DNA of 64,000 nucleotides from Sphaerochaeta sp. Phil3 (GTDB lineage: Bacteria > Spirochaetota > Spirochaetia > Sphaerochaetales > Sphaerochaetaceae). Under the pieces are notes generated by a model. The model had not been told where the DNA came from. It saw only the letters and a list, made by a program, of their open reading frames with translations, and made no database searches. This document shows, piece after piece, positions 24,470-33,227 of this stretch. Position numbers and translations under genes: made by a program. The stretch spans positions 87,742 through 151,741 of the forward strand of contig MSGT01000061.1 in NCBI GenBank assembly GCA_001940825.1. Direction: 5' to 3'. The first letter of the stretch is position 1; each line of letters starts with the position of its first letter.

Positions 24470-26364
24470 GCGCTGCCATAAAGACAAAGGCTATAAAAAG
24501 CAGAAAGGATCTTCAGAATCTAAGGGAGGCTATGACGAAGGCATATACATCACAGACGAGCAAAATCATCGTTTGTGGCGGTACCGGATGTGTCGCCGGC
24601 GGTTCCCTCAAGATATACGAGAACCTAAAGGCCCAAATGGAGAACAATGGCCTGAATGTGGAAGTGTCCCTTGAAAAAGAGCCTCACGACAACAGCATCG
24701 GTCTTAAAAAGAGCGGTTGCCATGGTTTTTGCGAGATGGGCCCCCTTGTAAGAATTGAGCCTCAGGGTTGGTTGTACACCAAGGTCAAAGTCGATGATTG
24801 CAATGAGATAGTCGAGAAGACGATCAAAAAAGGCGAATGCGTGGATCGTTTGGCCTACAGGATTGGCGACGAGATCTATCGCAAGCAGGAGGAGATTCCG
24901 TTCTACAAGCAGCAGATCCGTGTCGTCCTTGAACATTGCGGCAAGATAGATGCAGACAGCATAAACGAATACATTGCAATTGGCGGCTACGAGGCGTTTG
25001 AGAAGGCCCTCTTTGACATGCAGCCCGATGACATTGTGTCTGAAATTTCCCTGTCAATGCTCCGTGGCCGCGGAGGTGGAGGATTTCCAACCGGCAAGAA
25101 ATGGGAGCAGGTGCGTCGTGCCAAGGGTGAACGCAAGTACATCGTGTGCAACGGCGACGAAGGCGACCCAGGTGCGTTCATGGATAGGTCCATCATGGAA
25201 GGCGACCCGCATAGGATGCTTGAAGGGATGATGATTGCCGGTGTCGCTGTTGGCGCTCAGGAAGGCTACATCTACGTGAGGGCTGAGTATCCATTGGCTG
25301 TAAGAAGACTTATGAACGCCATAGCCCAGGCCGAGGAGCTTGGTCTTCTTGGCGATGACATAATGGGATCGGGCTTCTCATTCAGAATCTATATAGCAAA
25401 GGGCGCCGGTGCGTTCGTATGCGGTGAAGGCTCTGCACTTACGGCTTCCATAGAGGGAAAGAGAGGCTTCCCAAGGGTCAAGCCACCAAGAACCACAGAG
25501 AATGGTCTTTTCGACAGCCCAACGGTCCTCAACAATGTTGAGACGTTTGCAACCGTTTCGCAGATCATAAGCAAGGGCGCAAAGTGGTATCTTTCCATTG
25601 GAACCCCCACAAGCCCTGGAACCAAGGCGTTCGCACTTACTGGAAACATCACCAACACAGGACTCATAGAAGTCCCTATGGGTACTACGCTTAGGAAGAT
25701 AATCTTCGACATTGGTGGTGGAATGCGGGGTGACGGAGAGTTCAAGGCCGTTCAGATCGGCGGTCCGTCAGGTGCATGCCTTACCAAGGACCATTTGGAC
25801 CTTCCACTTGACTTCGATACTCTCAAGAAGATTGGAGCCATGATTGGATCCGGTGGTCTTGTCGTAATGGACAGCCACACCTGCATGGTGGAGGTTGCAA
25901 GGTTCTTCATGCATTTCACGCAGAACGAATCCTGCGGAAAGTGCGTTCCATGCCGCGAAGGCACAAAGAGGATGCTTGAAATCCTTGAACGCATAGTCGA
26001 GGGCAATGGAAACGAAGGTGACATAGAACTTCTTGAAGAGCTCAGTGATACAATCTCCAACACCGCTTTGTGCGGTCTTGGTAAGTCCGCTCCAAACCCC
26101 GTTGTAAGTACCATAAGCAATTTCAGGGAGGAGTACGAGACCCACGTCTACGAAAAGAAATGTCCTGCAGGACAGTGCCAGAAGCTCAAGAAGATCTATA
26201 TAGATCCATTGACATGCAAGGGCTGCTCTGCCTGTTCAAGAAAATGTCCTGTTGGAGCCATAAGCGGCAAGATAAAGGAACCTTTCTCCATAGACTTGAC
26301 CAAATGCATACGCTGCGGTTCCTGTATAGCGACCTGCAAGTTCAATGCAATAAAGGAGGTCTGA
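24466..26364 (+). CDS. hydB: NADH-dependent hydrogenase subunit, NuoF-like flavoprotein
   Basis: This 632-residue subunit has four parts. An N-terminal [2Fe-2S] thioredoxin-like domain shows CGGTGCVAGG and GCHGFCEMGP. A NuoF core carries NADH and FMN sites (RGRGGGGFPTGKKW; CNGDEGDPGAFMDR). A [4Fe-4S] motif reads ESCGKCVPCREG. Two C-terminal [4Fe-4S] motifs are CKGCSACSRKCP and CIRCGSCIATCKFNA. It oxidises or reduces NAD(H) in the complex. It sits between the NuoE-like and catalytic subunit genes with a 4-base overlap upstream. Confidence 0.93.
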   Translation: MSAAIKTKAIKSRKDLQNLREAMTKAYTSQTSKIIVCGGTGCVAGGSLKIYENLKAQMENNGLNVEVSLEKEPHDNSIGLKKSGCHGFCEMGPLVRIEPQGWLYTKVKVDDCNEIVEKTIKKGECVDRLAYRIGDEIYRKQEEIPFYKQQIRVVLEHCGKIDADSINEYIAIGGYEAFEKALFDMQPDDIVSEISLSMLRGRGGGGFPTGKKWEQVRRAKGERKYIVCNGDEGDPGAFMDRSIMEGDPHRMLEGMMIAGVAVGAQEGYIYVRAEYPLAVRRLMNAIAQAEELGLLGDDIMGSGFSFRIYIAKGAGAFVCGEGSALTASIEGKRGFPRVKPPRTTENGLFDSPTVLNNVETFATVSQIISKGAKWYLSIGTPTSPGTKAFALTGNITNTGLIEVPMGTTLRKIIFDIGGGMRGDGEFKAVQIGGPSGACLTKDHLDLPLDFDTLKKIGAMIGSGGLVVMDSHTCMVEVARFFMHFTQNESCGKCVPCREGTKRMLEILERIVEGNGNEGDIELLEELSDTISNTALCGLGKSAPNPVVSTISNFREEYETHVYEKKCPAGQCQKLKKIYIDPLTCKGCSACSRKCPVGAISGKIKEPFSIDLTKCIRCGSCIATCKFNAIKEV

Positions 26365-26366
26365 GT

Positions 26367-28058
26367 ATGAAGAACACTGAGTACATGTATGTAGATGGAA
26401 TACCTGTAGCCATCAACGGCGAGAAGAACATGCTTCAGGTCATAAGGAAGACAGGTGTCAAGCTGCCCACGTTCTGCTACCATACGGATCTCTCCATCTA
26501 CGGAGCCTGTCGTATGTGCATGGTGGAGGACGAGAGGGGCAACCTCTATACCGCATGTTCAACGCCTCCAAGGGCCGGTATGAGCATAAAGACCAACACC
26601 GCACGCCTTAGAAAGTATAGAAAGAACATCCTTGAGCTTCTTCTTGCAAACCACTGCCGCGACTGCACGACATGCGCCAACAACAAGTCCTGCAAACTCC
26701 AGGACCTTGCGGTTCGCTTCAACATTGATGGCGTCCGCTTCCCGAACAGGGCCGATGACAACAAGGTCACCAATTCATCTGCTTCAATAGTCTTCGATTC
26801 CGGCAAATGCATCCTTTGCGGCGACTGCGTAAGGACCTGCCACGAAGTGCAGAACGTTGGTGCAATAGACTTTGCCTTCCGCGGTTCCAAGATGCTCATC
26901 TCCACAGCCTTTGGAAAACCTCTTTCTGAGACCATGTGCGTAGGCTGCGGCCAGTGCGCCGTTGCATGTCCAACGGGAGCCATTACAGCCCGTAGCGAAA
27001 TCCAGAAGGTATGGGATGCAATCTCCAATCCATCCGTGAAGACGGTCGTCCAGGTTGCACCTGCCGTCAGAGTCGCCCTTGGCAACATGGTTGGCATTCC
27101 AGAGGGCAAAGATGTTTCAGGCCTTATCTTCGCCGCCTTGAGGAAGATGGGCTTCGATGAGGTCTTCGATACTTCGTTTGGTGCTGACATAACCGTTCTT
27201 GAGGAGTCCAAGGAGTTCCTTGAAAGACTCAAGGAGGGGAAGAGGCTTCCAATCATAACCTCTTGCTGTCCTGCATGGATCCAGTACTGTGAGAAGAAGC
27301 ATCCAGAGCTCATGGAGAACGTCTCCACATGCCGCTCTCCAATGGAGATGTTCGCATCCGTAATCAAGGAGGAGCGTCAGGAACGTGGCAAGAAACTCTT
27401 CCATGTCGCAGTCATGCCCTGTACCGCCAAGAAGTTCGAAGCCCAGCGCGAGGAGTTCCTTGGCAAGGACGGTTCCCGCAATGTGGATGCTGTCATAACC
27501 ACAGACGAACTTACCCACATGCTCAAGGAAGCCGGCATATTGCTCAACGAGATAGATCCTGAGCCAGTTGACCATCCTTACGACAATGCATCCGGTGCCG
27601 CCGTCATCTTTGGTGTTACAGGAGGTGTAACGGAAGCCGTTCTCAGGAACGTGGTAAAGGACAAGTCCCGTTCTGCTCTCATGAAGCTCTCGAATGTTGG
27701 GGAGAGAGGCAACGAGGGGCTCAAGATCTTTGAACTAACGACGGAAGACGGTGTAGGGCTTCGTATTGGAGTTGCAAGCGGACTTGCCAATGCCGAGAAG
27801 CTTTTGGGTATGCTTAAGAACGGCGAGAAGTTCGATATCATTGAAATCATGGCTTGTCCTGGTGGCTGCGTAGCTGGAGGCGGTCAGCCTTTCGTCCATG
27901 CCGATGTCCGCAAGACCCGTGGCAAGGGCCTCTACGATACCGACAGGATGCTCAGCATACGCCACTCGGAGTCGAATGCATCTGTCCAAGCTCTGTATGA
28001 CAGGCTCCTCAAGGGCCGTGAGCACGAGCTTTTGCATGTACACTATAAGAAAAAGTGA
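26367..28058 (+). CDS. hydA: [FeFe] hydrogenase catalytic subunit
   Basis: The 563-residue protein has an N-terminal [2Fe-2S] domain (YGACRMCMVED), a His-Cys3 cluster (HCRDCTTCANNKSC), two [4Fe-4S] motifs (CILCGDCVRTCHE; CVGCGQCAVACP) and the H-cluster motifs TSCCPAW near 298, MPCTAKK at 350 and MACPGGCVAGGGQP at 495. All H-cluster cysteines are intact. It starts two bases after hydB with AAGGAGG upstream and is followed by a terminator. The maturases HydE, HydF and HydG are not in the window. Confidence 0.95.
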   Translation: MKNTEYMYVDGIPVAINGEKNMLQVIRKTGVKLPTFCYHTDLSIYGACRMCMVEDERGNLYTACSTPPRAGMSIKTNTARLRKYRKNILELLLANHCRDCTTCANNKSCKLQDLAVRFNIDGVRFPNRADDNKVTNSSASIVFDSGKCILCGDCVRTCHEVQNVGAIDFAFRGSKMLISTAFGKPLSETMCVGCGQCAVACPTGAITARSEIQKVWDAISNPSVKTVVQVAPAVRVALGNMVGIPEGKDVSGLIFAALRKMGFDEVFDTSFGADITVLEESKEFLERLKEGKRLPIITSCCPAWIQYCEKKHPELMENVSTCRSPMEMFASVIKEERQERGKKLFHVAVMPCTAKKFEAQREEFLGKDGSRNVDAVITTDELTHMLKEAGILLNEIDPEPVDHPYDNASGAAVIFGVTGGVTEAVLRNVVKDKSRSALMKLSNVGERGNEGLKIFELTTEDGVGLRIGVASGLANAEKLLGMLKNGEKFDIIEIMACPGGCVAGGGQPFVHADVRKTRGKGLYDTDRMLSIRHSESNASVQALYDRLLKGREHELLHVHYKKK

Positions 28059-28095
28059 GTTTCTTGGTTTCTCCCAAGTTTTTGATTTTTCACAG

Positions 28096-28122
28096 GGGCT
28101 GCGTAAGCGGCCCTTTTGTTTT
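28096..28122 (+). terminator. Terminator of the hyd operon
   Basis: GGGCTGC and GCGGCCC form a 7-bp stem (one G-T pair) around a GTAA loop, followed by TTTTGTTTT. Confidence 0.9.
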
Positions 28123-28662
28123 GTGTTTTTGGGCTGCACGTTTTTGTTTGCTCGTGTTTGGAGTTACCTGTTTTGGGGGTGGTTTTTGCGCTGGTTTGAT
28201 GCGTCCTGATGCGCCGTGATGCAGTTATTATTAAAACAGGCTCTTCATGGAAAAGTCGGGGATTGGAAAAAGGGACGGTACTGTAAGCCCCAACAGCCCT
28301 GGAAACAAGCGTAACAATCTCTACACCTGCAACACTTCCTACACATGCGACAGGTGCCACAACCGCCACGGATGCAACACCTGCGACAGCTGCTACAACC
28401 GCCACAGACTCTACAGATGCCACAAACGCCACAACCCCTACAGATGCGCCACAGATTCAACCGTCTGAACCATTGGAACCCTTGCGACCATTGCAACCAT
28501 CGCTACGGATCGCCTACGGATCGGACGCAACTCATGACGGCATATTGGATTCGCAATCATTTTCGCATCCCTTTTCGTTTCCCTTCCCAAACAGCCTTGT
28601 GGCTTGGATGCATACTATTTGGCATGAAGGATGGAGAGACTCTGTAAGGAAGGAGACGTTTT
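28123..28662. repeat. Gene-free stretch with a degenerate 9-bp-period repeat tract (core 28285-28500)
   Basis: The core consists of loosely repeated 9-base units (CCACAACCG, CCACGGATG, CAACACCTG, CGACAGCTG, CTACAACCG). The minus strand would read VAVVAAVAGVASVAVV. Neither strand has a start with a ribosome-binding site, and the composition is unlike the genes around it. Segments match the tract at 7640-7690 closely. The remaining sequence holds nothing I recognise. Confidence 0.6.
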
Positions 28663-28869
28663 ATGGCAATAATCCTTAGACTTGATAGGGTGATGGCGGA
28701 CAGAAAGGTCTCTCTAAACGAACTGGCGGAGAAGGTTGGTGTTTCCAACGTCAACCTTTCAAAGATAAAGACCGGCAAGATAAGTGCAGTGAGGTTCTCC
28801 ACTTTGGATGCAATTTGCAAGGCTCTTGACTGTCAACCTGGAGACATATTGGAGTATAAACCAGAGTAG
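28663..28869 (+). CDS. Small Cro/C1-type helix-turn-helix regulator
   Basis: This 68-residue single-domain protein has an XRE fold (LNELAEKVGVSNVNLSKIKTGKISAVRFSTLDAICKALDCQPGDILEYKPE), resembling the YozG group of short regulators. AAGGAG precedes the ATG. It stands alone between a repeat tract and a hairpin, so its target is unknown. Confidence 0.88.
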   Translation: MAIILRLDRVMADRKVSLNELAEKVGVSNVNLSKIKTGKISAVRFSTLDAICKALDCQPGDILEYKPE

Positions 28870-28906
28870 CAGTGAGCTGTGGTAGACCAAAATCATGGAA
28901 ATTGCG

Positions 28907-28936
28907 CGCTGTGGTCTACAAATATGGACCACAGCG
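28907..28936. terminator. Perfect 10-bp inverted repeat after the HTH gene
   Basis: CGCTGTGGTC and GACCACAGCG enclose a 10-base loop and are followed by GGAAAAA. A partial extra copy of one arm (GCTGTGGT) lies at 28876. Lying between convergent genes, it may act as a bidirectional terminator; the duplicated arm could also mark an operator. Confidence 0.55.
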
Positions 28937-28963
28937 GGAAAAAGCCATGGTTATGGTCTATTC

Positions 28964-29716
28964 CTATGCCCTTGCAATGATCTTCTCCAACATTGTGCCA
29001 TCGATTTGGTTCACTGTTATGAAGTTTCCATTGTAGAAAACGGCCCAGTTGTTGAAGACACATGGTATGGCCTTTGCCTTTTCTAGAGAATCAACAAGTA
29101 TGAACGATGCCTGTATTTCGTGTTTTTTGCAGTATGCCTTCAACGTTTCGACCCTTTGAAATGTAAATGGACATTGATGGTCATAGTAGACGACAAGACC
29201 AGTGGTGTCCGTCTTACATACACGAGCGCCCTCAGTGAATTCTGGAAGCGTTCCATCGAACGACAAGGCAAGGAGTTCGTATCCGTTCAATGTCCTATCA
29301 ACAGGGACGAATCCAAATTTCTTTGCAAAGTTCTGGTCACTGAGCCATGATTTCTGCTTGTCCGCCCCAATCATACATACTCCAGATCTGCCTTGGCGTC
29401 TTGCATCGTCTATGCAATGCTGCATCAACTCTCGCCCATATCCATGCCCTTTTGGCGCTCCTTGGACCCAAAGGCAGTAGATGTAAGTATAGTTTTCACC
29501 TTCGATTGGAACCCATGCCTTTTCAAGAGGGGCGTACTCTATGAACACGCAGTCCTTCGAGTTCAGCTTGCGAAAGACATGGCCTTCATCCAATCGTTTC
29601 TTGAGCCATTGACGTTTTGCCTCAACTCCAGGGTGTGCTGTCTTTGAGCGGATTATGCAGCAAAGGTGTTCGTGGTCTATATTCTCGTTCGTTATTTCTA
29701 TGAAATCGGTCTCCAT
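28964..29716 (-). CDS. GNAT acetyltransferase with YoaP-like C-terminal domain
   Basis: The 250-residue protein combines an N-terminal GNAT domain (YCLWVQGAPKGHGYGRELMQHCIDDAR is the acetyl-CoA loop) with a C-terminal YoaP-type domain (VVYYDHQCPFTFQRVETLKAYCKKHEIQ, thioredoxin-like, with one Cys). Such two-domain proteins are common in Firmicutes and spirochaetes; the substrate is unknown. ATG 29716 has AAGGA 8 bases upstream and is preferred over the ATG five codons earlier. Confidence 0.85.
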   Translation of the reverse strand: METDFIEITNENIDHEHLCCIIRSKTAHPGVEAKRQWLKKRLDEGHVFRKLNSKDCVFIEYAPLEKAWVPIEGENYTYIYCLWVQGAPKGHGYGRELMQHCIDDARRQGRSGVCMIGADKQKSWLSDQNFAKKFGFVPVDRTLNGYELLALSFDGTLPEFTEGARVCKTDTTGLVVYYDHQCPFTFQRVETLKAYCKKHEIQASFILVDSLEKAKAIPCVFNNWAVFYNGNFITVNQIDGTMLEKIIARA

Positions 29717-29757
29717 AGGTGTTTCCTTCATAGAAAAGGATACCTGTTCGAATATAT

Positions 29758-29836
29758 AAAATCAAGTGTTTTAAATAAATGATTTATTCTTATAGAGGAA
29801 TAAAAACTTGATTTTATTCTTATATAGGAATATCAT
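29758..29836 (+). promoter_or_regulatory. Control region of the vapBC-like pair
   Basis: AAAATCAAGT (29758-29767) and ACTTGATTTT (29806-29815) form a perfect 10-bp inverted repeat. Inside and beyond it, two near-identical 19-base direct repeats (29784-29802 and 29814-29832, TTATTCTTATA-AGGAATA) lie 30 bp apart. A promoter, TTGATT with 17 bases to TATCAT, overlaps both and ends 6 bases before ATG 29843. This arrangement suits autoregulation by the antitoxin and a leaderless start. Confidence 0.6.
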
Positions 29837-29842
29837 ATTGAT

Positions 29843-30283
29843 ATGCAGTATCTTACAACAGCGGAAATAGCTTGCAAGTGGGGTGTCTCTCAGCGCCGTG
29901 TCTCTCTCCTTTGTTCGGAGGAGAGGGTCGAAGGAGCCGTTTTGGCGGGAAAAACCTGGCTTATACCAGAGAACGCACGAAAGCCTTTTGATGCGAGAAC
30001 CAAAAAAGAAGAAGGAACTGAGGTTTGTTCTCGTGATTTTGTTTCAGGGAGTATGCCTGCATATAATTCACGTCCAATCTATGTAGATGGGAAGCTTGCA
30101 ATGGCAGCCTATGCCATCTGTGAAGAAACTGGAAACGATCTTGAGACGTTGATGAATGGATTTTTGAAGAACTTGGTTGAAACGGGAGGAAATCTCCGCA
30201 TTGGTTTGGCAAGGGGTTTTCTTGGAAATACAGATGACATCGACTTCTGCAATGAAGAAGTTCTGAAGCAGTTCGGAGTATAG
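29843..30283 (+). CDS. Antitoxin-like protein with N-terminal helix-turn-helix
   Basis: The 146-residue protein begins with a MerR/excisionase-like HTH (YLTTAEIACKWGVSQRRVSLLCSEERVEGAVLAGKTWLIPENA) of the type found before Fic and PIN toxins. The C-terminal half probably binds and neutralises the partner. Its stop is two bases before the PIN-domain gene. No Shine-Dalgarno sequence is present; the -10 box lies directly upstream. Confidence 0.75.
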   Translation: MQYLTTAEIACKWGVSQRRVSLLCSEERVEGAVLAGKTWLIPENARKPFDARTKKEEGTEVCSRDFVSGSMPAYNSRPIYVDGKLAMAAYAICEETGNDLETLMNGFLKNLVETGGNLRIGLARGFLGNTDDIDFCNEEVLKQFGV

Positions 30284-30285
30284 GC

Positions 30286-30672
30286 ATGAGACTTCTCGTG
30301 GATTCCCATATACTTCTTTGGGCTTTGGATAACAATCCAAAGCTTCCAAAGGCTGCCCGCAGGCTACTTTCGGACCCTGGAAATGAAGTGTTCTGCAGCG
30401 TTGCGTCTCTTTGGGAGTTCCAAATCAAACATATGCTTCATCCAAGTATCATTGCGAATGCAAGAACATTGTTTGGTTTCTGCATTATGTCAGGCTACAA
30501 GGTTCTAAACATGACTGCAAGTGATGTCTTTTTCATTTCAACGTTGAAAGATGTCCATAGAGATCCTTTTGACAGGATTCTTTTGAGTCAAGCAAAAGCA
30601 TCGGGTTTCAAGTTATTGACGGCAGATAAGATCTTTGAAAAATATGAAGAAGAATGCGTTGTCTTAGTGTAG
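30286..30672 (+). CDS. PIN-domain toxin (VapC-like)
   Basis: This is a 128-residue PIN ribonuclease. The metal-binding acidic residues are seen in LLVDSHILLWAL, SLWEFQIK and HRDPFDRILLSQA, followed by LLTADKIFEKY. VapC toxins cleave tRNA or rRNA. Together with the HTH protein it makes a type II toxin-antitoxin pair. It converges with the phosphoesterase gene eight bases away. Confidence 0.88.
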   Translation: MRLLVDSHILLWALDNNPKLPKAARRLLSDPGNEVFCSVASLWEFQIKHMLHPSIIANARTLFGFCIMSGYKVLNMTASDVFFISTLKDVHRDPFDRILLSQAKASGFKLLTADKIFEKYEEECVVLV

Positions 30673-30680
30673 GTACGCTT

Positions 30681-31871
30681 TCAATTCTTCCATTTTCTGT
30701 TGTCTTTCCTTGTCTCCGCTCCCTCGTAGATTGAAACCAAATACTTTGCGAAGAAACCGTCACTTTCCTTCCAAAGGGCCAATGCCTCCTCGTCCACCTT
30801 TGAGAACTTGCCAAGGAAGTACTCCCTGTTGAGCTGAACTGCTATGTCCATCATCTTTTGGGCGACTACTGGGTCTAAAACGTTCAAAAGCTCATTCTTG
30901 ACCTTGTTCCTCGTACATTCGTCAAAGACTTCCTTTGCTTTGGACTTCAATGCCTCATTGGAAATCTCTCTTGTCCTATACGAGAGCTTGTCCCCTGAAA
31001 CCGTCAGGATCCCATACTGCAACGGCGTATCCACAAGGGCGGACACCGCAATGTCTGCAATACCGTTGCTTTCAACTATGGTCTGGACATGCAAATGCCC
31101 TGAAAGATTAACCTCAACACCATACTTCTCATATAGTTCTATGAGCGCCGCTGCATTGTTGAGTTGGTATCCCCAAACGAAATTCTCATTGTGCACGAAA
31201 GGATTCTGGTGCGTGGCTGAAATCACCCTGATTCCTTCCTGATTGGCCTTTGCCAAATTCTCGTCTATCCAGTCCAAGGTGGACTTCCGTATCGTTCCCT
31301 TGCTTCCCGTGTTGCTGTCAACCGATAAAAGCCACGTCTTTTCGTTGAGCTCTGCAATGTACGAATTGGACCACCTGTCCTGCGAGAGTGCCTCCCCATA
31401 GCCAAAATCCCACCAATGGTCCTCGAACCGCTGGCTTCCAAACGACGTGACCTCCTCCACGCCATCGTTTGTGTATCGGTACGCCGTCATGTTCACGTCA
31501 TGGTTGCCCGTCATCACATACACCTCTATACCGATATCCTTGAGCTTTCCCAGCAGATCCCTCAGTTCTTCATGGCTTGCTTCTTCTCCGTTCAGAGTAA
31601 GGTCTCCGGTCACTACAACGGCGTCCGGCTTGAGCTTGATCATGTCGTCTACAAAGGCCTGCGCAATGAGCGCAGACTGCACCGTGTCCTTGCCGTCGCT
31701 TTCCATCGTGACCTTCCACATAAAGTTCTCGTTTTCAATCAACGATGGAGAAAAGTAGTGCATATCGCTGACATGGACTATCGTCAGCTCTGGTTTTGCG
31801 CAACCAACCAAAGTGGTTGCTGCAATTGCTGTGAATAAAAGAAGTATCAATTCCAATGTCTTGCGTTTCAT
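30681..31871 (-). CDS. Metallophosphoesterase lipoprotein
   Basis: A lipoprotein signal peptide (MKRKTLELILLLFTAIAATTLVGC, lipobox LVGC) precedes a calcineurin-like phosphoesterase: HVSDMHYFSP, VVTGDLTLNG, MTGNHDVN, ATHQNPF and LSGHLHVQ supply the dimetal ligands. It would hydrolyse phosphoesters at the cell surface or in the periplasm; substrate unknown. The start overlaps the stop of the M48 gene by four bases, so the two are co-translated. Confidence 0.88.
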   Translation of the reverse strand: MKRKTLELILLLFTAIAATTLVGCAKPELTIVHVSDMHYFSPSLIENENFMWKVTMESDGKDTVQSALIAQAFVDDMIKLKPDAVVVTGDLTLNGEEASHEELRDLLGKLKDIGIEVYVMTGNHDVNMTAYRYTNDGVEEVTSFGSQRFEDHWWDFGYGEALSQDRWSNSYIAELNEKTWLLSVDSNTGSKGTIRKSTLDWIDENLAKANQEGIRVISATHQNPFVHNENFVWGYQLNNAAALIELYEKYGVEVNLSGHLHVQTIVESNGIADIAVSALVDTPLQYGILTVSGDKLSYRTREISNEALKSKAKEVFDECTRNKVKNELLNVLDPVVAQKMMDIAVQLNREYFLGKFSKVDEEALALWKESDGFFAKYLVSIYEGAETRKDNRKWKN

Positions 31872-33124
31872 TTTTTTAAGCTTTCTTCCTCAATCCTCCT
31901 CACCGCTGCGATTCTTTGCGAGAGGGTTGGGTGCGAGTATTCTGTCATCACAATCCATGGATGAGGGTTCACCTGAGACAAAGACTCCTTCGTGAGCTTC
32001 TTCAACGCAGAGATTAAGGCGTCTCCGTATCCTTGGCGGGCGGCAAAGGCATCGGCCTCGTATTCGTGCTTGCGGGAAAGGTAGTTGGATATGGTTCCAA
32101 GGCCAAGCGACAGAGGCCATATCATGAGGGCAAGCACATAGCTTGCAAAGTAGTAGTTGACCTCTATGAACCCAAACGCAGCAAAGAGAGCAGGGAAGTT
32201 GAGGGCAATGCCAATGCCGGCTATCATGAGTACTACGGTTGCAAGTGCGAAAGGCAACGATTTGAGAATATGTCTGAAGCGTGCATGTGCGAATTCGTGT
32301 GCAAAGACCGCCACAATTTCATCGGTAGTGAAGTTGTTCACAAGGTTGTCGTCCAATGAAATCGTCTTTCTTTTCAGACCCGTGCAGAACGCATTGGCCT
32401 TTGTCGTCCTGCGGCTTGCATCCCTCACCACGATCTTCTTCACCTTGACGCCGTATGAATCGCACAATGCTTGGAGTTTGTCTCTAAGCTCTCCCTCTCC
32501 AAGAGGTGTGAATTTGTTGAATATCCGCATGAACGGGACGGAAAGCATGTTGAATATGAGTACGAATGCAATCGCCGCAATGCTTGCCCATAGTATTGCC
32601 GCATTCCCATAATGGCTGAACAGGAACGCAATCATGGCAAGCAGTCCAAAGTTGAGAACTGCATTCACGATTGTGGATTTGACGACATCGGCCCAGAACG
32701 TCTTCTTCGTTGTCTTGTTCATGCCATAGCGTTCTTCTATGACGAACGTCTCGTAGTAGTCGAACGGGATGTCTATTGGCAGTCCTACAAGTGCAAATAC
32801 AACAACAGCAAGCAGATACTGTACATACATATTGTTTGGAGCAATCGTGCCAGCCCATGCGAACACCTTTGCATAGACATCGAACACGAGGAACGCAAGC
32901 AACATGAGCGCCGTGATTATGGCCCTTGCAAGGGAAGTCTTGCTGCAGTCTTTCTTGTACGCACGGAACTTGGCATACTCCTCATCGCTGTATACATCCC
33001 GCACATTGTCCGGAAGCTTCTTGTCCTTCTGCGAGTCATCCAGATACCGCACCAACATGTCATATGCCTTCTGTAGCACGAACGAACCCACCAAAACCCA
33101 CTTGATCACCGCGCTTGTCATCAT
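31868..33124 (-). CDS. M48-family integral membrane metallopeptidase (Ste24-like)
   Basis: This ~418-residue membrane protein has the M48A architecture: N-terminal transmembrane segments with PIDIPFDYYETFVIEERYGMNK, the zinc motif HEFAHARFRH, and EYEADAFAARQGY carrying the third ligand. Ste24-type enzymes cleave CAAX-like or damaged membrane proteins. GGAGG stands 3 or 6 bases before two adjacent ATGs (33124, 33121). It forms an operon with the phosphoesterase lipoprotein. Confidence 0.9.
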   Translation of the reverse strand: MMTSAVIKWVLVGSFVLQKAYDMLVRYLDDSQKDKKLPDNVRDVYSDEEYAKFRAYKKDCSKTSLARAIITALMLLAFLVFDVYAKVFAWAGTIAPNNMYVQYLLAVVVFALVGLPIDIPFDYYETFVIEERYGMNKTTKKTFWADVVKSTIVNAVLNFGLLAMIAFLFSHYGNAAILWASIAAIAFVLIFNMLSVPFMRIFNKFTPLGEGELRDKLQALCDSYGVKVKKIVVRDASRRTTKANAFCTGLKRKTISLDDNLVNNFTTDEIVAVFAHEFAHARFRHILKSLPFALATVVLMIAGIGIALNFPALFAAFGFIEVNYYFASYVLALMIWPLSLGLGTISNYLSRKHEYEADAFAARQGYGDALISALKKLTKESLSQVNPHPWIVMTEYSHPTLSQRIAAVRRIEEESLKK

Positions 33125-33227
33125 TCGCCTCCATTTGCCTGCATTTGTCTGCATGATAAGGCATTCCTCATTGGAATGGTAGTCCTTTTCTAGTCCGATA
33201 TTGTTGAACTTGGCCTATGGTGGAATA

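Noticed and set aside
28285-28500. Possible CRISPR array in the repeat tract
   Set aside because: Units are about 9 bases and degenerate, with no constant repeat of 24-40 bases and no unique spacers; no cas gene is present.
30681-31871. Assignment of the phosphoesterase lipoprotein to a specific nucleotidase
   Set aside because: The metal motifs are generic and there is no C-terminal 5'-nucleotidase domain.
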